A model generated the notes under the pieces. The model ran no database searches, was not told the DNA's origin, and saw only the letters and a list, made by a program, of their open reading frames with translations. A stretch of 56,629 bases of DNA from Amphimedon queenslandica (taxonomy: Eukaryota > Porifera > Demospongiae > Haplosclerida > Niphatidae): NCBI RefSeq assembly GCF_000090795.2, contig NW_003546249.1, forward strand, positions 760,810 through 817,438, in the 5' to 3' direction. The translations under genes and the position numbers were made by a program. Below are positions 1 through 12,500 of this stretch, in pieces. Numbering within the stretch: the stretch's first letter is position 1; each line of letters opens with the position of its first letter.

Positions 1-281
1 TATGTACTCTTGCTAATAATATCTATGGTTGGTGGTTTAGCCGCACGGGCACACCCACCATAAACTGTACCACGGCACCCACTCGCCATATGCACAAAGC
101 GATTAAGCGTACATTTTCTGATTTTTAACAAGTTTATCTTCATTCTTAAAATTAATCATTATATATACCAATAATAATACCTATCTACATAATCACAGCA
201 TGAACAAAGACAGTAATTGTATAGATGAATGTGATCACACTAAGGCAAAGCACTACACAAGAATGTTTTAATGCTGTGCAT
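1..281. other. 3' flank of silicatein-like gene 1; no gene seen
   Basis: AT-rich sequence downstream of the first silicatein-like gene. A short imperfect inverted motif (TGGTTGGTGG near 25 and CCCACCA near 54) is the only structure I noticed. No coding signal matched a known family. Confidence 0.4.
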
Positions 282-1607
282 TTACAGAGTTGGAAAGCTA
301 GCATAAGTGGCAATGCCACATTGATTGGATTTTCCTTTGCTCATCATAATGTACCCAGCGGTTCCCCAATTTGGTCCCCAGCTGTTCTTCAAAAGCCAGT
401 ATTCTCTTCCACCATATTTTCCATAACCAATCAAAATCATAGCATGGCTTAAATTAGTACGTGAACAATTAGGCACATTAAGAACTCCATAATGATAAAA
501 CTAGGGTGACAGAGATTATAATGAAAATGATAAATTAATGTATTATACTTGAAAGGAGCTGTGACTAGCATCAATATAAACAGCAACAGGGCCAGCTGTA
601 GCCAAAGCAGAAGCTAAAGATGTTTCATCTCCACTTGCAATTCTTATAATTCCAGTTGCGGTTGCACCAATACCATTAGACTTGAACTTGCAGCCATCTT
701 GCTAAAGGTAAGATTATTTTTAAAATTGTGCAAAAATTTCTCCCTTACTTTTGAAACATAGGGATAAACATTTTCTGTGTCCAATCCACCATTGTCAATA
801 ACATACATAAAAGCATTATTTACATCACCGCAAGAGCAACCGTGGTTACCAAAAGGGACTATGTTATATGATTAAATGAAATTATAATTATTACCATAAT
901 TCTAACTTGAGCAATCAACAATGTTTTGAGCACTTAATGAAACCAGAGACCCCCTTGCAAGTGCTGCAGCACCTTCCAATGCAGCAGCTGCTGCAAATGC
1001 ATACGAGCAGCCACATCGTAACTATAAAATATGATCATTCATAATATTATTAAGTATGACTGTTACAAGCTATTTTACACTGTATCTATTCAATAGAGTG
1101 TACAAAGTTTAAAATTCCTATGGCTGCATACCTGATCTTTTACCCAAGTTACTGCACCTCCTGTCCTCCAGTCAACAGTGTCAGGAAGGCTTGAAACACC
1201 AGAAGCTTTGTACTCACTAATTTTTATTCCTTTTTTCATGCTTAGTAACTTATCTGTAGCATTGTGGCGTTTATAGTCTTGAACACAGGTCATTAATTCA
1301 CTAAACTCAGCATTTGTCTATTAATATAGGATCTCTATCTTACAATAAATTGTTGCAATTAACATACCAAATCTCCAAATTTGTTCATTTTTAAGGTGTA
1401 ACCAAATGTTTCAGAGTATTTGTTATGTTCATCTATGTACTTCTTATTTGAAAGCCATACAATGTGACGACCTAGTTCTTCATGGTCACTTTCATAACTC
1501 TTCCCATGAGTTGCCTTCCAACTGTGCCACTCATGAGGTAAATCAAGCTTAGTAGCACAAGCTGACAGAATAAAACAGAAAGCACAAATAAGTCCAAAGA
1601 TTCTCAT
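282..1607 (-). CDS. Silicatein-like protein 1 (cathepsin L family, Cys-to-Ser)
   Basis: Six exons, approximately 1607-1369, 1317-1132, 1022-898, 861-749, 702-551 and 500-282; start ATG at 1607, stop at 282-284. The product is about 340 residues: a signal peptide ([18 protein letters not shown]), an I29-type propeptide with the ...ERFNIN-like spacing, then the mature papain fold beginning near LPDTVDW. The nucleophile region reads RCGCSYAF where cathepsin L has QCGSCWAF, so the catalytic cysteine is serine and the following Trp is Tyr, as in silicateins. The His ([12 protein letters not shown]) and Asn (KNSWG) of the triad are present, and the end is [11 protein letters not shown]. Silicateins are secreted proteins that template and catalyse biosilica in sponge spicules; that role is inferred from the family. 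An odd feature is a Cys immediately before the Ser nucleophile. Alternative: an inactive cathepsin L relative. Confidence 0.85.
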
Positions 1608-2023
1608 TTTCTACAAATTAACTCAAAATTATCTACAAATGTAACATTCAAACCTTACCTTGCTTCTCACACAGCACTTGTGCCTACTGCTTCACTAACT
1701 TTAACTAAGACAGATCTGGCAGGCTCTACCTAAAATACTATGAGGTTTTTAAAAGAAACAGGTTTTGAATACAAGCTGATAACACTCTCTCATTCAAAGG
1801 TATAGTTCACACTTTACTGTCCATTTGATTGGCACATGTCATTGATTCAATAGGAGGACATGTCTTGATGAATAGCATATGGTGTCATCAGTTCCATCAA
1901 TAGATATAGGATGTCCAACTTCTGCCAGTTATACTTCAATTTTTTAATTTGCTTATTTTACAAAAAGTAAGAAATTTCAAAAGATTAATTTTTATGATGC
2001 ATCATGCACGTTATTTCTATAAG
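1608..2023. other. Spacer between the two silicatein-like genes
   Basis: About 400 bp holding the promoter and 5' leader of silicatein-like gene 1 and the 3' flank of gene 2, both on the minus strand. I saw no coding or repeat structure in it. Confidence 0.4.
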
Positions 2024-3345
2024 TTAGATAGAAGGAAATGTGGCATATGAGGCAATGCCACATTGGTTATACTTTCCACGTGAGAGCAAAGCATAGCCTC
2101 TTAGTCCCCAATTTTTACCCCAACTAAAATGACAATTAAAGCAACACATATGAAAGTTCCATAAAAGTTAGGCTATATACCTGTTTTTGACAAGCCAGTA
2201 CTTTTGTCCATTGTTTGAACCATAGCCAATCAAGGTTAAAGCCTGGGTAACTTTGCTTGATGAACAATTAGGAATGTTAAGAATGCCACTTTTATAAAAC
2301 TACAAGTAAATAAATTAAACAGCATTATGAAGTAATTCTATTTACTCGAAAAATATTATGACTTGCATCAACTACTACAGAAATTGGTCCTTGCATAGCA
2401 ACTGCTGCTTCTAAATCTTTCTCATTTCCTTCTTCAACTTGCAGAAAGTATCGCATTTTTGCACCAATATTTTTTTGTTTAAAATGACATGCCTTTTGCT
2501 AGTAGTTAACAATTTTGTTCAAATAGTGCAAGGAAATATTAACAAATCTTTTATGCAAGAACTAACTTTGCCACGATAAGGATAACTCCTTTTTGTGTCA
2601 ACTCCATTGTTATCAATGATATAATAGTAACTATATTCAACTGACCCTTTTTGACATCCTCGATTGCCATATACTCCTGTTTTGATATAGATATCATTTA
2701 ACTAGAGCACTGAGGAATTTTACTTGAACAATCAATGATATTTTGAGCACTTAATTCAACCAGTTTCCCTGAAGCTAGAGCATGCACACCTTCCAATGTC
2801 CCTAATGCTCCAAAAGCATAGCTAGAACAACAATAGCCCTATTGAAAATGATGTCGAATCATAAATTTTGTTTAAATAAAATTAATCAATACCTGTGATT
2901 TCACAGACGAAACAGCACCCATACTTCTCCAATCAACACTTTGTGGAAGTGTCAAATTTTTAGACCTTTGATAAATTTTTCTAGTACAGTTGAATAACGG
3001 TCTGTATATTGGGGACAAAGCACACTGATAGTTGTTTCGGAATTCGTAATCAGACTAAAAGGAATAAAGATAACAGCTAATGTTATTACTTATTAACATA
3101 TGACTTACTAAATCTCCATATTCATTCATGCTCAAGTTGAATCCCACAATATGTGCTATTTTATTATATGCATCAATGTACTCTTGATTACTCAACCATA
3201 TTATATGCCTTTCAAGCTCCTCATGAAAAGAAGAATAAACTTTTTGGTTTTGTGTTTTCCAGATCACCCATTTAGCTGAAAAGAAATACTGATGGCACAC
3301 AACACTAGCAGCAAGAAAAAGATGGATCACCAATATTTGTTTCAT
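2024..3345 (-). CDS. Silicatein-like protein 2, Ser nucleophile but His lost
   Basis: Multi-exon gene in tandem with gene 1. I chose the start at 3345 (MKQILVIHLFLAAS, a clean signal peptide) over in-frame upstream ATGs, because the extra N-terminal sequence is not signal-like. The propeptide (ERHIIWLSNQEYIDAYNK) and mature region (LPQSVDWRSMGAVSSVKSQ) are clear. The nucleophile region is CCSSYAF, with serine at the papain Cys25 position, as in silicatein. At the catalytic His position (NHAM in silicatein, SHAM in gene 1) this gene reads KVTQAL, so His is replaced by Gln. The Asn of KNSWG is retained across an intron (2187/2128 region), and the protein ends GIASYATFPSI. With no His it should not be an ordinary hydrolase; a structural or spicule-matrix role is possible but unproven. 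Confidence 0.83.
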
Positions 3346-3607
3346 TTTGCAATTTAAGCCCAACACAGCGAAAGTACTAGACTCTGGCCAATTATAGCTC
3401 GGAATATCTTTAAATATACAAGATTTACAGGTGTTCATTGTGTTTAATGACACGATAAAGACACGATAAAGCAACTGTCAACCAATTTGAACCAAATACA
3501 CTCTTGCTTAGCTGGAATAATTGAATGTATAATTTTTACGTCATGAGTGCAATTGTTACGTATAGCCGGTCTAAAATTTACTGCTTACGGATGTAGACAA
3601 ACTCAGG
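3346..3607. promoter_or_regulatory. Shared divergent promoter region, silicatein-like 2 / RASSF
   Basis: Only 262 bp separates the start codons of two head-to-head genes, so their promoters must overlap or be shared. No TATA box stands out. This is inferred from gene arrangement only. Confidence 0.45.
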
Positions 3608-5993
3608 ATGTCTTCACCCACTTCGAAAAGGACTTCCTGGCTGAAAGAGAAGCTTTCGAGGCGAACTAGTGGCACTGCCATTAGTAATTCAACGATTGTG
3701 TCGAACAATAGTAGTGAAAAGGACAAGGTATTGACCGAAGTTAATTCTCTTAAGTTCGAGGACAGTAAGACTACTAGACGAATTGACGAGGGAAATTGTG
3801 GTGGGGATATCAGATTTTTGGTAACAAGGGAGGAAGATTGTGTTGGGCTGTATCAACACGAAATGGAATCTGATGATGTTGGTGGTCAAACTAGAACTAC
3901 TAATAGAAAAAGTAGTGGAGGAGGAGTTGTGGGAAGAATGGGTGTTCTCGCATCACCTGTCTTAGGTGGACGTAGTTCAGTAAGATCTTCTGTAAAGCCA
4001 GATAAAAAATTCGTGGATTCGGCCGACAGGCCCATGTCCACTGGGGCGATAACTCATCGTAGTACAGGAAAGAAGAAGATGCTCTCTGTGGCACACAATA
4101 GTCGCACTCCTTCACCAGGACTAGAAAGAAATTCATCTCAAAGATCAAGCCAACGTCATAAATTAAAAGATAATTATAAATCTTCTTCGCCCAGTCCCCG
4201 TGACTCTTCTCCTGATCAAGGTGGTGCTTTTAGTAAAGTCCGAGACACTTTAAGAATACGTAAAGTGAAGAAAAAAACTAGTTCAAGTAAAGTTTCTGGG
4301 TACTCTGTACCAGCATTAGACCTCCCTAGTAGTAAATACTCAGATCCCTTTGAGCCTGACTTTAATGAGCCTGATGACAAGAATGAAAATGGTAATGGCC
4401 ATGATTTCACTTTTGTAAATGTCCCACATTACCAACCTGAGTACTGTGATTATTGTCAGCAAGCAGCATGGGGACATCATCAAGTGCTTAAGTGCAGCAG
4501 TAAGTCATTACACTAAGGAATAAAGTACATGTACACTTGTTTGTAAACTAATTGTGAAATAGAGTGTTTAGCCTACTGTATATATAATAGACAAAGGATT
4601 TATTGTATCTTATAATTGTGTGCTTAGAGTGCGACTTCATATGCCATAAAAAGTGTGAAAGCAGAATATTTATGAAATGTAGTAGTAAAGTTGAGTCTGA
4701 AGCTCTCCTTCAGCAGGATCGAACAAAAGAGTCACTTGATGAATCGATGGAATTTAATTCTGAAAAAGTGAATAATTGTTATTTATAAATACATGCATCT
4801 ACTTTTGGCTTCATAATTTACAGGAAACAAAAAGTATATCTGATGGCCTTATATCCTCAATAACCCAACCTCCTTCAGATAAGGCAATTTTGGCAAAGAA
4901 AATCAGAGAATACAATCGACGTACAACACCAGTGCATCATATTCACATCAAGCATGTAAGAATTATTGTTCATTAATCTCCAAGTAGTTATTACATGTTA
5001 TTTCTCGGTATTGGGGTACATGTTTATTGTTATTGCAAGGACACTTTAAAATACCAAAATGTGTTCAATGGTATTTGACCATCTGTAACATATTTTACAG
5101 AGAGATGCTCTTATTGACTATCAAGCTTTTGTTCGAGTTCATATGTGTATTCAAAGGCCAATACATGTGTCTACTGGTGTAACGCGTACATCTTGGTACC
5201 GATTGATGAGACCAGTGAAGGAAAGAGCTATTGATTCAGGGATAGATGGTGGACTTGAAGTATCTTACCTTTAAACTAAAGTTTTGTCTGACCCTCTTTT
5301 CTTTCTAGACTGCATTTTATCTACCCACTGACACAAATAGATTAGTGCATATTAGTAATGTTACTACAACAAAGGATGTAAGATAACAGTTGTCACATTA
5401 CCACTATTAATTGTTGTGTTTAGCTCATCACAACATTGTTGAAAAAGTTTTGTATTACTGACAATCCAAAAAAGTTTTCTCTGTATGAAGAGTATGGTAG
5501 TGACAGTAAGTGTATGCCGTGAATTTCTCATTACAATTTTTAATATTTTTCTAAATGATAAAAGGTCGCAGGTTGTTTGATGAAGACCATCCCCTTCAGG
5601 AAGTTTTAGAAGCTAGCATTGTGGGTCGTAATAGCAAACTGGCTCTACGTGATAATCTTTGCAGCACAATACAATGGGATGCTTTCAGTTTACCAGAATT
5701 GAATAATTTCATTACTATTCTTGGCAGAGAGGAGAGTTTATATGCTGACAAAGTACGTGTATGATGTTGTACTGATTATAATGTTTTCATCTTGTCTCTA
5801 GCTCAGAGAATGTTTTCTAATTTGGAAGAAAAATCTTCATGATGAACTGATTGACAAACGAGGTGCAGATCCTCACAGAAGCACTTCAGAGCCATCTAAT
5901 CTTACTGATTCTACAATAAGTATGCTTGAGAGAAGTACCAGCGATCCAGCTAAGAATCATCCAATACCAACTGCTACACCAGTAAAACTGTAA
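3608..5993 (+). CDS. RASSF1/5-like Ras-association protein (C1-RA-SARAH)
   Basis: Eight exons: 3608-4499, 4628-4767, 4824-4955, 5101-5259, 5309-5377, 5424-5515, 5565-5752, 5802-5993. The first ~280 residues are Ser/Arg-rich and disordered. They are followed by a C1 zinc finger split across exons 1 and 2 (H...CDYC...CSKC...H-KK-C...C), then a linker (KKIREYNRR) like the one before the RA domain in RASSF1. The RA domain follows (TSWYRLMRPVK; FYLPTDTNRLVHIS; LLKKFCITDNPKKFSLYEEY; DDxHPLQ-type loop), and then the start of a SARAH domain (WDAFSLPELNNFITILGREE). Family members bind Ras-like GTPases through RA and Hippo/MST kinases through SARAH. Here the SARAH helix is followed by a short Ser/Thr-rich tail. 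Probably orthologous to the RASSF1/RASSF5 ancestor. Confidence 0.9.
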
Positions 5994-6511
5994 CATAATA
6001 TCCTTGACATACATGCAATTGCTGGTATTACAATTTTTATGATGAAGTAGAATACTAATGAGACATCCAATTCATCTTTGTATTGTAGCTTGTATGATTT
6101 TATTTACCTATAAGTCTAATTTATTGTGTGTGAATAATTATACATAATTATTGAAATTTTCAAGTGATCTTAAAACCACAGATATACAAATGTGATACAC
6201 ATGTATAACAAATACATGCATGTACAATATGTCATGGTTTAGTAGGTGTCACCTGTGAAAGATAGAGGTTTATCTTATCATAACACTTAGTAGATCTACT
6301 TGTAACATGTAGATTGGCTGGAAATCCATTACCCAACATGGTTAATTGGTTATGTTAAAATCATGCACACAAATAAAAAAGTAACACAAAATTTAATAGT
6401 GTTAAGGAATCTTAAAGCAAAAATTGAAAATGAAAAAGTGGGATAACAAAATTAAGTAAAATGTTATTGTAAAAAGCCTGAAATTATAGCAATAAAAAAT
6501 TTACTGAGTAC
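5994..6511. other. Convergent intergenic region RASSF / MBOAT
   Basis: About 520 bp of AT-rich 3' flanking DNA between two convergent genes, with AATAAA-like signals on both strands (for example near 6372 and 6490). No other element recognised. Confidence 0.4.
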
Positions 6512-9500
6512 TCAAATTTTGTTAGACTGTTTCTTTTTGCTTGGCAATACTAGAGCAATAAGTGCAACTACTATGAAAGGAATATATCTGTAATAACTAG
6601 AAAAAATAATTATTGATAATTAATTTATACGACTTGAAAAAAACAAACCTCCATAAAGTAACAACATTTTCCAATGTGAGCAACCAGAAAGTTAATATAA
6701 CTAAATCTTTGCCAAAATTAGTAATTGCTATAGTTGCAATATCGTATAATATTTTAACAACACGAGGACTTTGAAAGCGATGCCATAATAGCAAACGGAG
6801 CTAAAAGGAATAAAAGGGTCTATATTAATTATTATTATATACATCAGTAGTCGAAATACAGGTAACAAACATTTCAATACTTACTAAACAAAAATGTAAA
6901 ATACACAATTTCTGTTGATATTATCTAATGAGAAAAACCACAGTAGCATGCACTGCCATGCAAACATGAGGATGCCACTTGAAATATTGTATTATAGCTG
7001 GTAATTTTGGATTGGGAAATCTTGGCAAATTTCCAAATTTTTGTAATGAAGGAATTTAATTTAGCACATTTGTGGTCTAGACTATGTACATCTACATACT
7101 TGTATAACATGTATACATACATGCATTTGATACATAATAGGGGTGGCTATCAAATACCTTAGGGTGGGTATTAAATGCGCTCTTAAATTTTAGCATTTTC
7201 AAGAAGACCCTGATTTAGTGAAATATAATATTAGCAAAAATAGGAAGAAAATCAATGGCGAAACTCCCATTTAAAAGCATAACACAACTCAAGAAGCCCC
7301 AATGTATCCATTTTAAGAGCAGAACACTCAAAAGGATCACCCTATCTACTGTTATCTTGTTACAGATCTTGCCTATCTTGTGTACTTGTTTACACAAATA
7401 CATAATAACTATTATTAGCAGCTGGTTTGAATTAGCCATTTCAAATACACTCACTAAAAACGCTAAAATTAGTGTCGCAATTAATACCCACCCTAAGGTA
7501 GTCAATACAAAATACCATACCTTTCTGGCTGTTTCTGTCACCAAAGCAACAAAGATAAATGACACATAGTATCCAGGATAAAACCCATGCCATATAGCAG
7601 ATACAAGACATGTCAGAAGAACAGGATTCCATTGATAACGTTCATAAACAATTCTGTTATTACGAAAAAATAATACATAAAACTTAATACAACAGCGGCT
7701 AAAAAGTCCAAATTTAATACTATTTTATTAGTTCAACAATCAGTCACTTCATCTTTATAATTAATACTTGCATGCTGATACACATAATGCAATCTTTGGA
7801 TAAAAATTTGCCATACCAAGTATTGATAACTATTTTAGCAAATACAGAAATGAGCAAAAAAGCAATTACAAAAATGAGCAAAAAAGCAATTACAAAAATG
7901 AGCAAAAATTTTTAGGCAACAAAAATTTCCTGTGTAGATGTATATATTGAACCTGTAAAAATACATGTACAATTGTACTTTCGAAGGCTCAGTCCACACA
8001 TGTACTGTACATGTACAAATAGATCATGATAATAAAAGTTAGTGTTCACTAAAATACAGATACAGAGCATACCAAATCAGAACAATAAACAGGTATCATT
8101 ACATTGATATAAAATAGTTTGTTAACAGCATTTCTGTAAAAAGCCAGAAAGCACAAAGTGCATTTAGCTAAAAGATAGGGCAAAACAAGAAGACACAATT
8201 TTGGAAATACGTAAAGCTTGCATGATTGTACAAGTACAAGTATTTCAAAAACCAAACTCTATAAATGCCTGTACATTAATCAGCAACACATGTACAGTAG
8301 CTCTCTGAAAAATGCGTCTCAATAATAACATAACTAAAGACACCTTTTACGTTTACATATTACGTAAGAAATTTCATACCTTTTGAGCCAAGTTTGAGTA
8401 AAAATATTCCATGCTAAAGTTTGCTCTCGAATATTTTTTCCAAATTCAAACTTAAGGACATCAACACATCTCACTAAGTCCCACTTTGCAACTCCATCCT
8501 TGCTATAGCCAGAAAAACCTAAACCTCCTGTATTGCTAATACTTTCAACTATAAAAGATAAAGAACATATGTGTATATGTACATGTATAAAGATAAGTAA
8601 TCATTCATACCCAATAAATGACTGAAATAATACTGACACCTCAGTACAAAGCAGTACATAGTAACATTAATAAATCTTCTAGGAAAACTTAGATTTGGAC
8701 CTGCGACATAAAACAAAGAATGTCATATACATTGTAAATAACTGAACTCAAAGTAATTAAACTAATTACAGATATCTGTCATAAAATTAGAACGTCAGGG
8801 TCATGTACATGTAGTCAATATTTCTGCCACTTACAAAAAATGCATGCAGAGCAAAAAAATTATTGAATAGAAATCAATAGTTTTTTTACAGCTTGTGATT
8901 AACTGCATAATGTACATTAAATTCTCGCTGTTTTGCTAAATAATCTATGTAGCATTTCTTCTTGTCTCTTTTTCATAAACATGTACATATATACAATGTA
9001 CATGTATGTATACACATACAAGTGCATGTACATGTACATTAGCTTTCCGACATGTACCTTTTTCTGCCAAACATACATGTACATGCATTAAAATCAGATG
9101 TAAACATGTTGGACCAAGATTAATTAGGTTGGTCAAAATATGTACACATAATGCATTACTGTTCATGTAATTTGAACTACACGTAGCTACATGTAAAACT
9201 GACCTAATACCCTAGCATTGTCCATCTTGTCTTCATTTAATAATAAAATGGATAAACAAAACAAAGCTCCTGCTAGTTTTTTGCCTGCTGGAATCAATGG
9301 ACTGGGATCTCCTTTAACCTACATGTTGTAAAAGCACAAAAACTGCTTCAATCAAGCCTCCAATAATACATGTACATGTATTTACAGTTTAGTAGTACAC
9401 ATTGCATAAATGAAATCAATACACATCATGACAGGCAACACCATGGATAGTATACATGTGTAAATACAAAAGAACAGTAACTATACGTACATGTGCATGT

Positions 9501-12500
9501 AAATTTCATCAGCCAAAAATAATTTATGCAAAAAAATAATGAAAGTTTTCAGGATACACATATACATGTACATGTACATGTATGCATGAATAGACAACAA
9601 TACATGTCCATATATTATATAGCTACTGATATTAATAGTTTCAGCCTAACCGGTCCAGAATAAAAGTTCCCAGGATACACATATACATGCATGTATAGAC
9701 AACAATACATGTACACGTACATACAATGTATATTATATAGCTACTGATATTAATAGTTTCAGCCTAGCCAGTCCAGCATAGTGTATGACTTTAACTCTAT
9801 CTTTCTATCTTCTTCCCTTCTTATATATACATGTACGTGTTTCACATATTATTATTTGTTGTGCATGTACATACATGTATTACTACATATTTTTTATGCT
9901 TTTATCCAACATGTATTATGCCGTTTTAGTTTGTTTTATTGTTTATACATGTTCACTGTAAAAAAATCATTTGCTGTAGTAACTCAAGTCTAGAAGAGTC
10001 ACTCAAAGTCAGTTAGTGCATTAAGTTTTCAACAGAATGACATTGCTATGAACATGTCAAGCTAAAAAAGCAGCAATGTAAATATCTTCAAAGGCACATT
10101 AGTTGATCATAAAACAGTGCAGTTTCAACAAGTGGTGCCAGCAATAGACTATGTACAGTAATAAAAATTGTACCTTCAATTACTGATGTACATGAAAGTT
10201 TCACATGTACGTGTACTGTAGTACTAACCTTGTCTTTATTTGAGATTTGCATATTTCTCCCAGTAATAAAATCATCATACTCTTTGTACGTTGAAGTGGG
10301 ACCAGCCAAAATTGTCAAAAAACTAAAGTTGTAGCTAAAATACTCCAACAAAGATGGCAGTTCACTAATAATGAAATTAAAATGGTAGGAATAAAACTAT
10401 ATAGTTATGAATAATGTACATGTACATGTACCTAATTTTTTGCCTTTCTTGATCACTACTTAATTTACTATTAGAGGCACCTAAATTGAACACTAATACA
10501 AGAACAAATCAATAATAATATTTACCATCATGATAAGCATAGGCCACATATGATATTCTTTGAACAAGTAGCATAAGAGGTCTATAATGTAGAAAAAATG
10601 CATGTTAAACATCATATGCATTACAAATGGAGTATTACATACATGCATGTACATGTACATGTATTTACGTGTATGCATGTACATGTACATGTATTTACGT
10701 GTATGCATGATATTACAAATTGTCACAAAACTTTGTAAATGTCATACCTACAGTATAGTAAACATACAGGCACACAATACACATAAATTGATTATTTCAA
10801 ATTATTGCACAAGCACAGAATTGACAGGGGTAAATTTATTTGGGGCGAGCCTGAGCAGGCGAGAAAAGTCTGTTTGTCTGAATGGGTCGTCTAACTATTA
10901 TTAAAGATAAACAGCCTAATTTTCATTGAAAGCGGGTATGGTCACGATGAATAAAATGGCAGTTAGCAACAATTCTGAGCTTATTTGCAACACACGGTCA
11001 GCAAGACAATTAGACTAAACTGCTGTTCAAAGACTTCCCCAGCAGCAAGAAAGGTTTGGACAGCAGATATACAACCTTTTCTTTGATAGAAAGAACTCTG
11101 ATAAGCTGAATGCTGCAATGAGAAAGCTGCATGCAATTCTGCTGTGCTGTGACTGCCATCTCTAGCAGCAAGGAAGGTTAACAAAACAGAAGTACTGCTT
11201 GTAACAGATCTTTAATGCTTGCTATAACCAATTCAGTGCTGCAGAGATTTTATATGTGATCAAATGACTGATAAAATGATGGACAAAAGTTTCACTATTT
11301 GCATGGACAATTGCATACAACTGCTTTGCTTGCTTGTAAATAATACACTATGGCTTGCTTAGGCTCACCCCATTAATGTTTTACATTCGCCTAGTAGCTA
11401 CAATACAATCAGGAAATTAATCTATACAACACTGAACACCCCATATCCCAGCATTGATAAGAATGCATGTCACCAGCTGGCTATCATCAAAAACTTAATT
11501 TCACTTCAAAATTATATTATATGGCCCTACTTCACCAGACATGTACCTGCATGTTACAAACAAACAATACAATGTCATACACTACTAACACTAAGATTGA
11601 TCATCCCAATTGATAGTAGAAACCTAAATCTGACAATCCTTTGCTACTACTGAGTACGTGTAACAGTGGATTGATTAATCAATCTCCTTTGCATATACAT
11701 GTACATGTACATTACAATAAACAATGGCCACTAAAAAGCTCAAAGTCAGAACATGCTCCTGTATGAAGATACATGTGTACATTTACACTGTACTTTGGGC
11801 TAAAGCAAAATATTACTTTTACCTACTACAGATACGTCTGATATGATGAAAACATATCATGAGCAATTTATTCCTCTCAGGTTACAAAAAATTGCCACTA
11901 CAGCATGATCTTTATCTACATGTACACGTATATGTACATTTATACTCCTCAATACTAAAATCCAATTTGGCTAAGAACAAGAATTCTCTAAGACTTTAAT
12001 AAAACCTTCCCAGCCAATATTCACATAATAACATGTATTCCAAAATTTAAAACTTACACAGAGAAATCTAATGTGTAGTTGCCATAATCAATTAACATTC
12101 TGTACACATGTCCAACACTAACTCCAGTTAGAACATACCAAAGCGTGAATCTAAAAAGGTGGAAATAGTAACTGGTCAATTCTCATTTCAAAGTTTCCAC
12201 AATAGAAGTGGATGGTTATTTACTATTACTATTTTCACAACTGTATCTAGAATAATGTAGTTATACACTGTATTCACAAAAGACAAACATTATTTTTCAT
12301 TTTTATTCACACTTTTGTAAATATGTCATCAAAACTTTCAAACATAAGTACATAATCCTCTTGTCCATCTAAAAGCCATTTTACATTGTACTTAAAATAA
12401 ATTTTAGTATCTCACAAAGAATTATTTACAATTTTCATGGTTTAGTAGCACTACTTTGTACAATTTACATGTACATGTACTGTATATCCCCAAATAAAAG

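Noticed and set aside
3055..3474. Longer N-terminus for silicatein-like 2 starting upstream of 3345
   Set aside because: The upstream residues are not signal-like and the ATG at 3345 gives a clean signal peptide.
7215..7569. Overlapping open frames on both strands across the MBOAT WHG exon
   Set aside because: Only the minus-strand frame that reads CLVSAIWHGFYPGYY and splices to its neighbours is conserved; the plus frame and the other minus frame are shadows.
10493..10904. Open frames rich in Met/Tyr/Cys (MYMYMH...) around ACATGT repeats
   Set aside because: Products of translating the hexamer repeat; no conservation.
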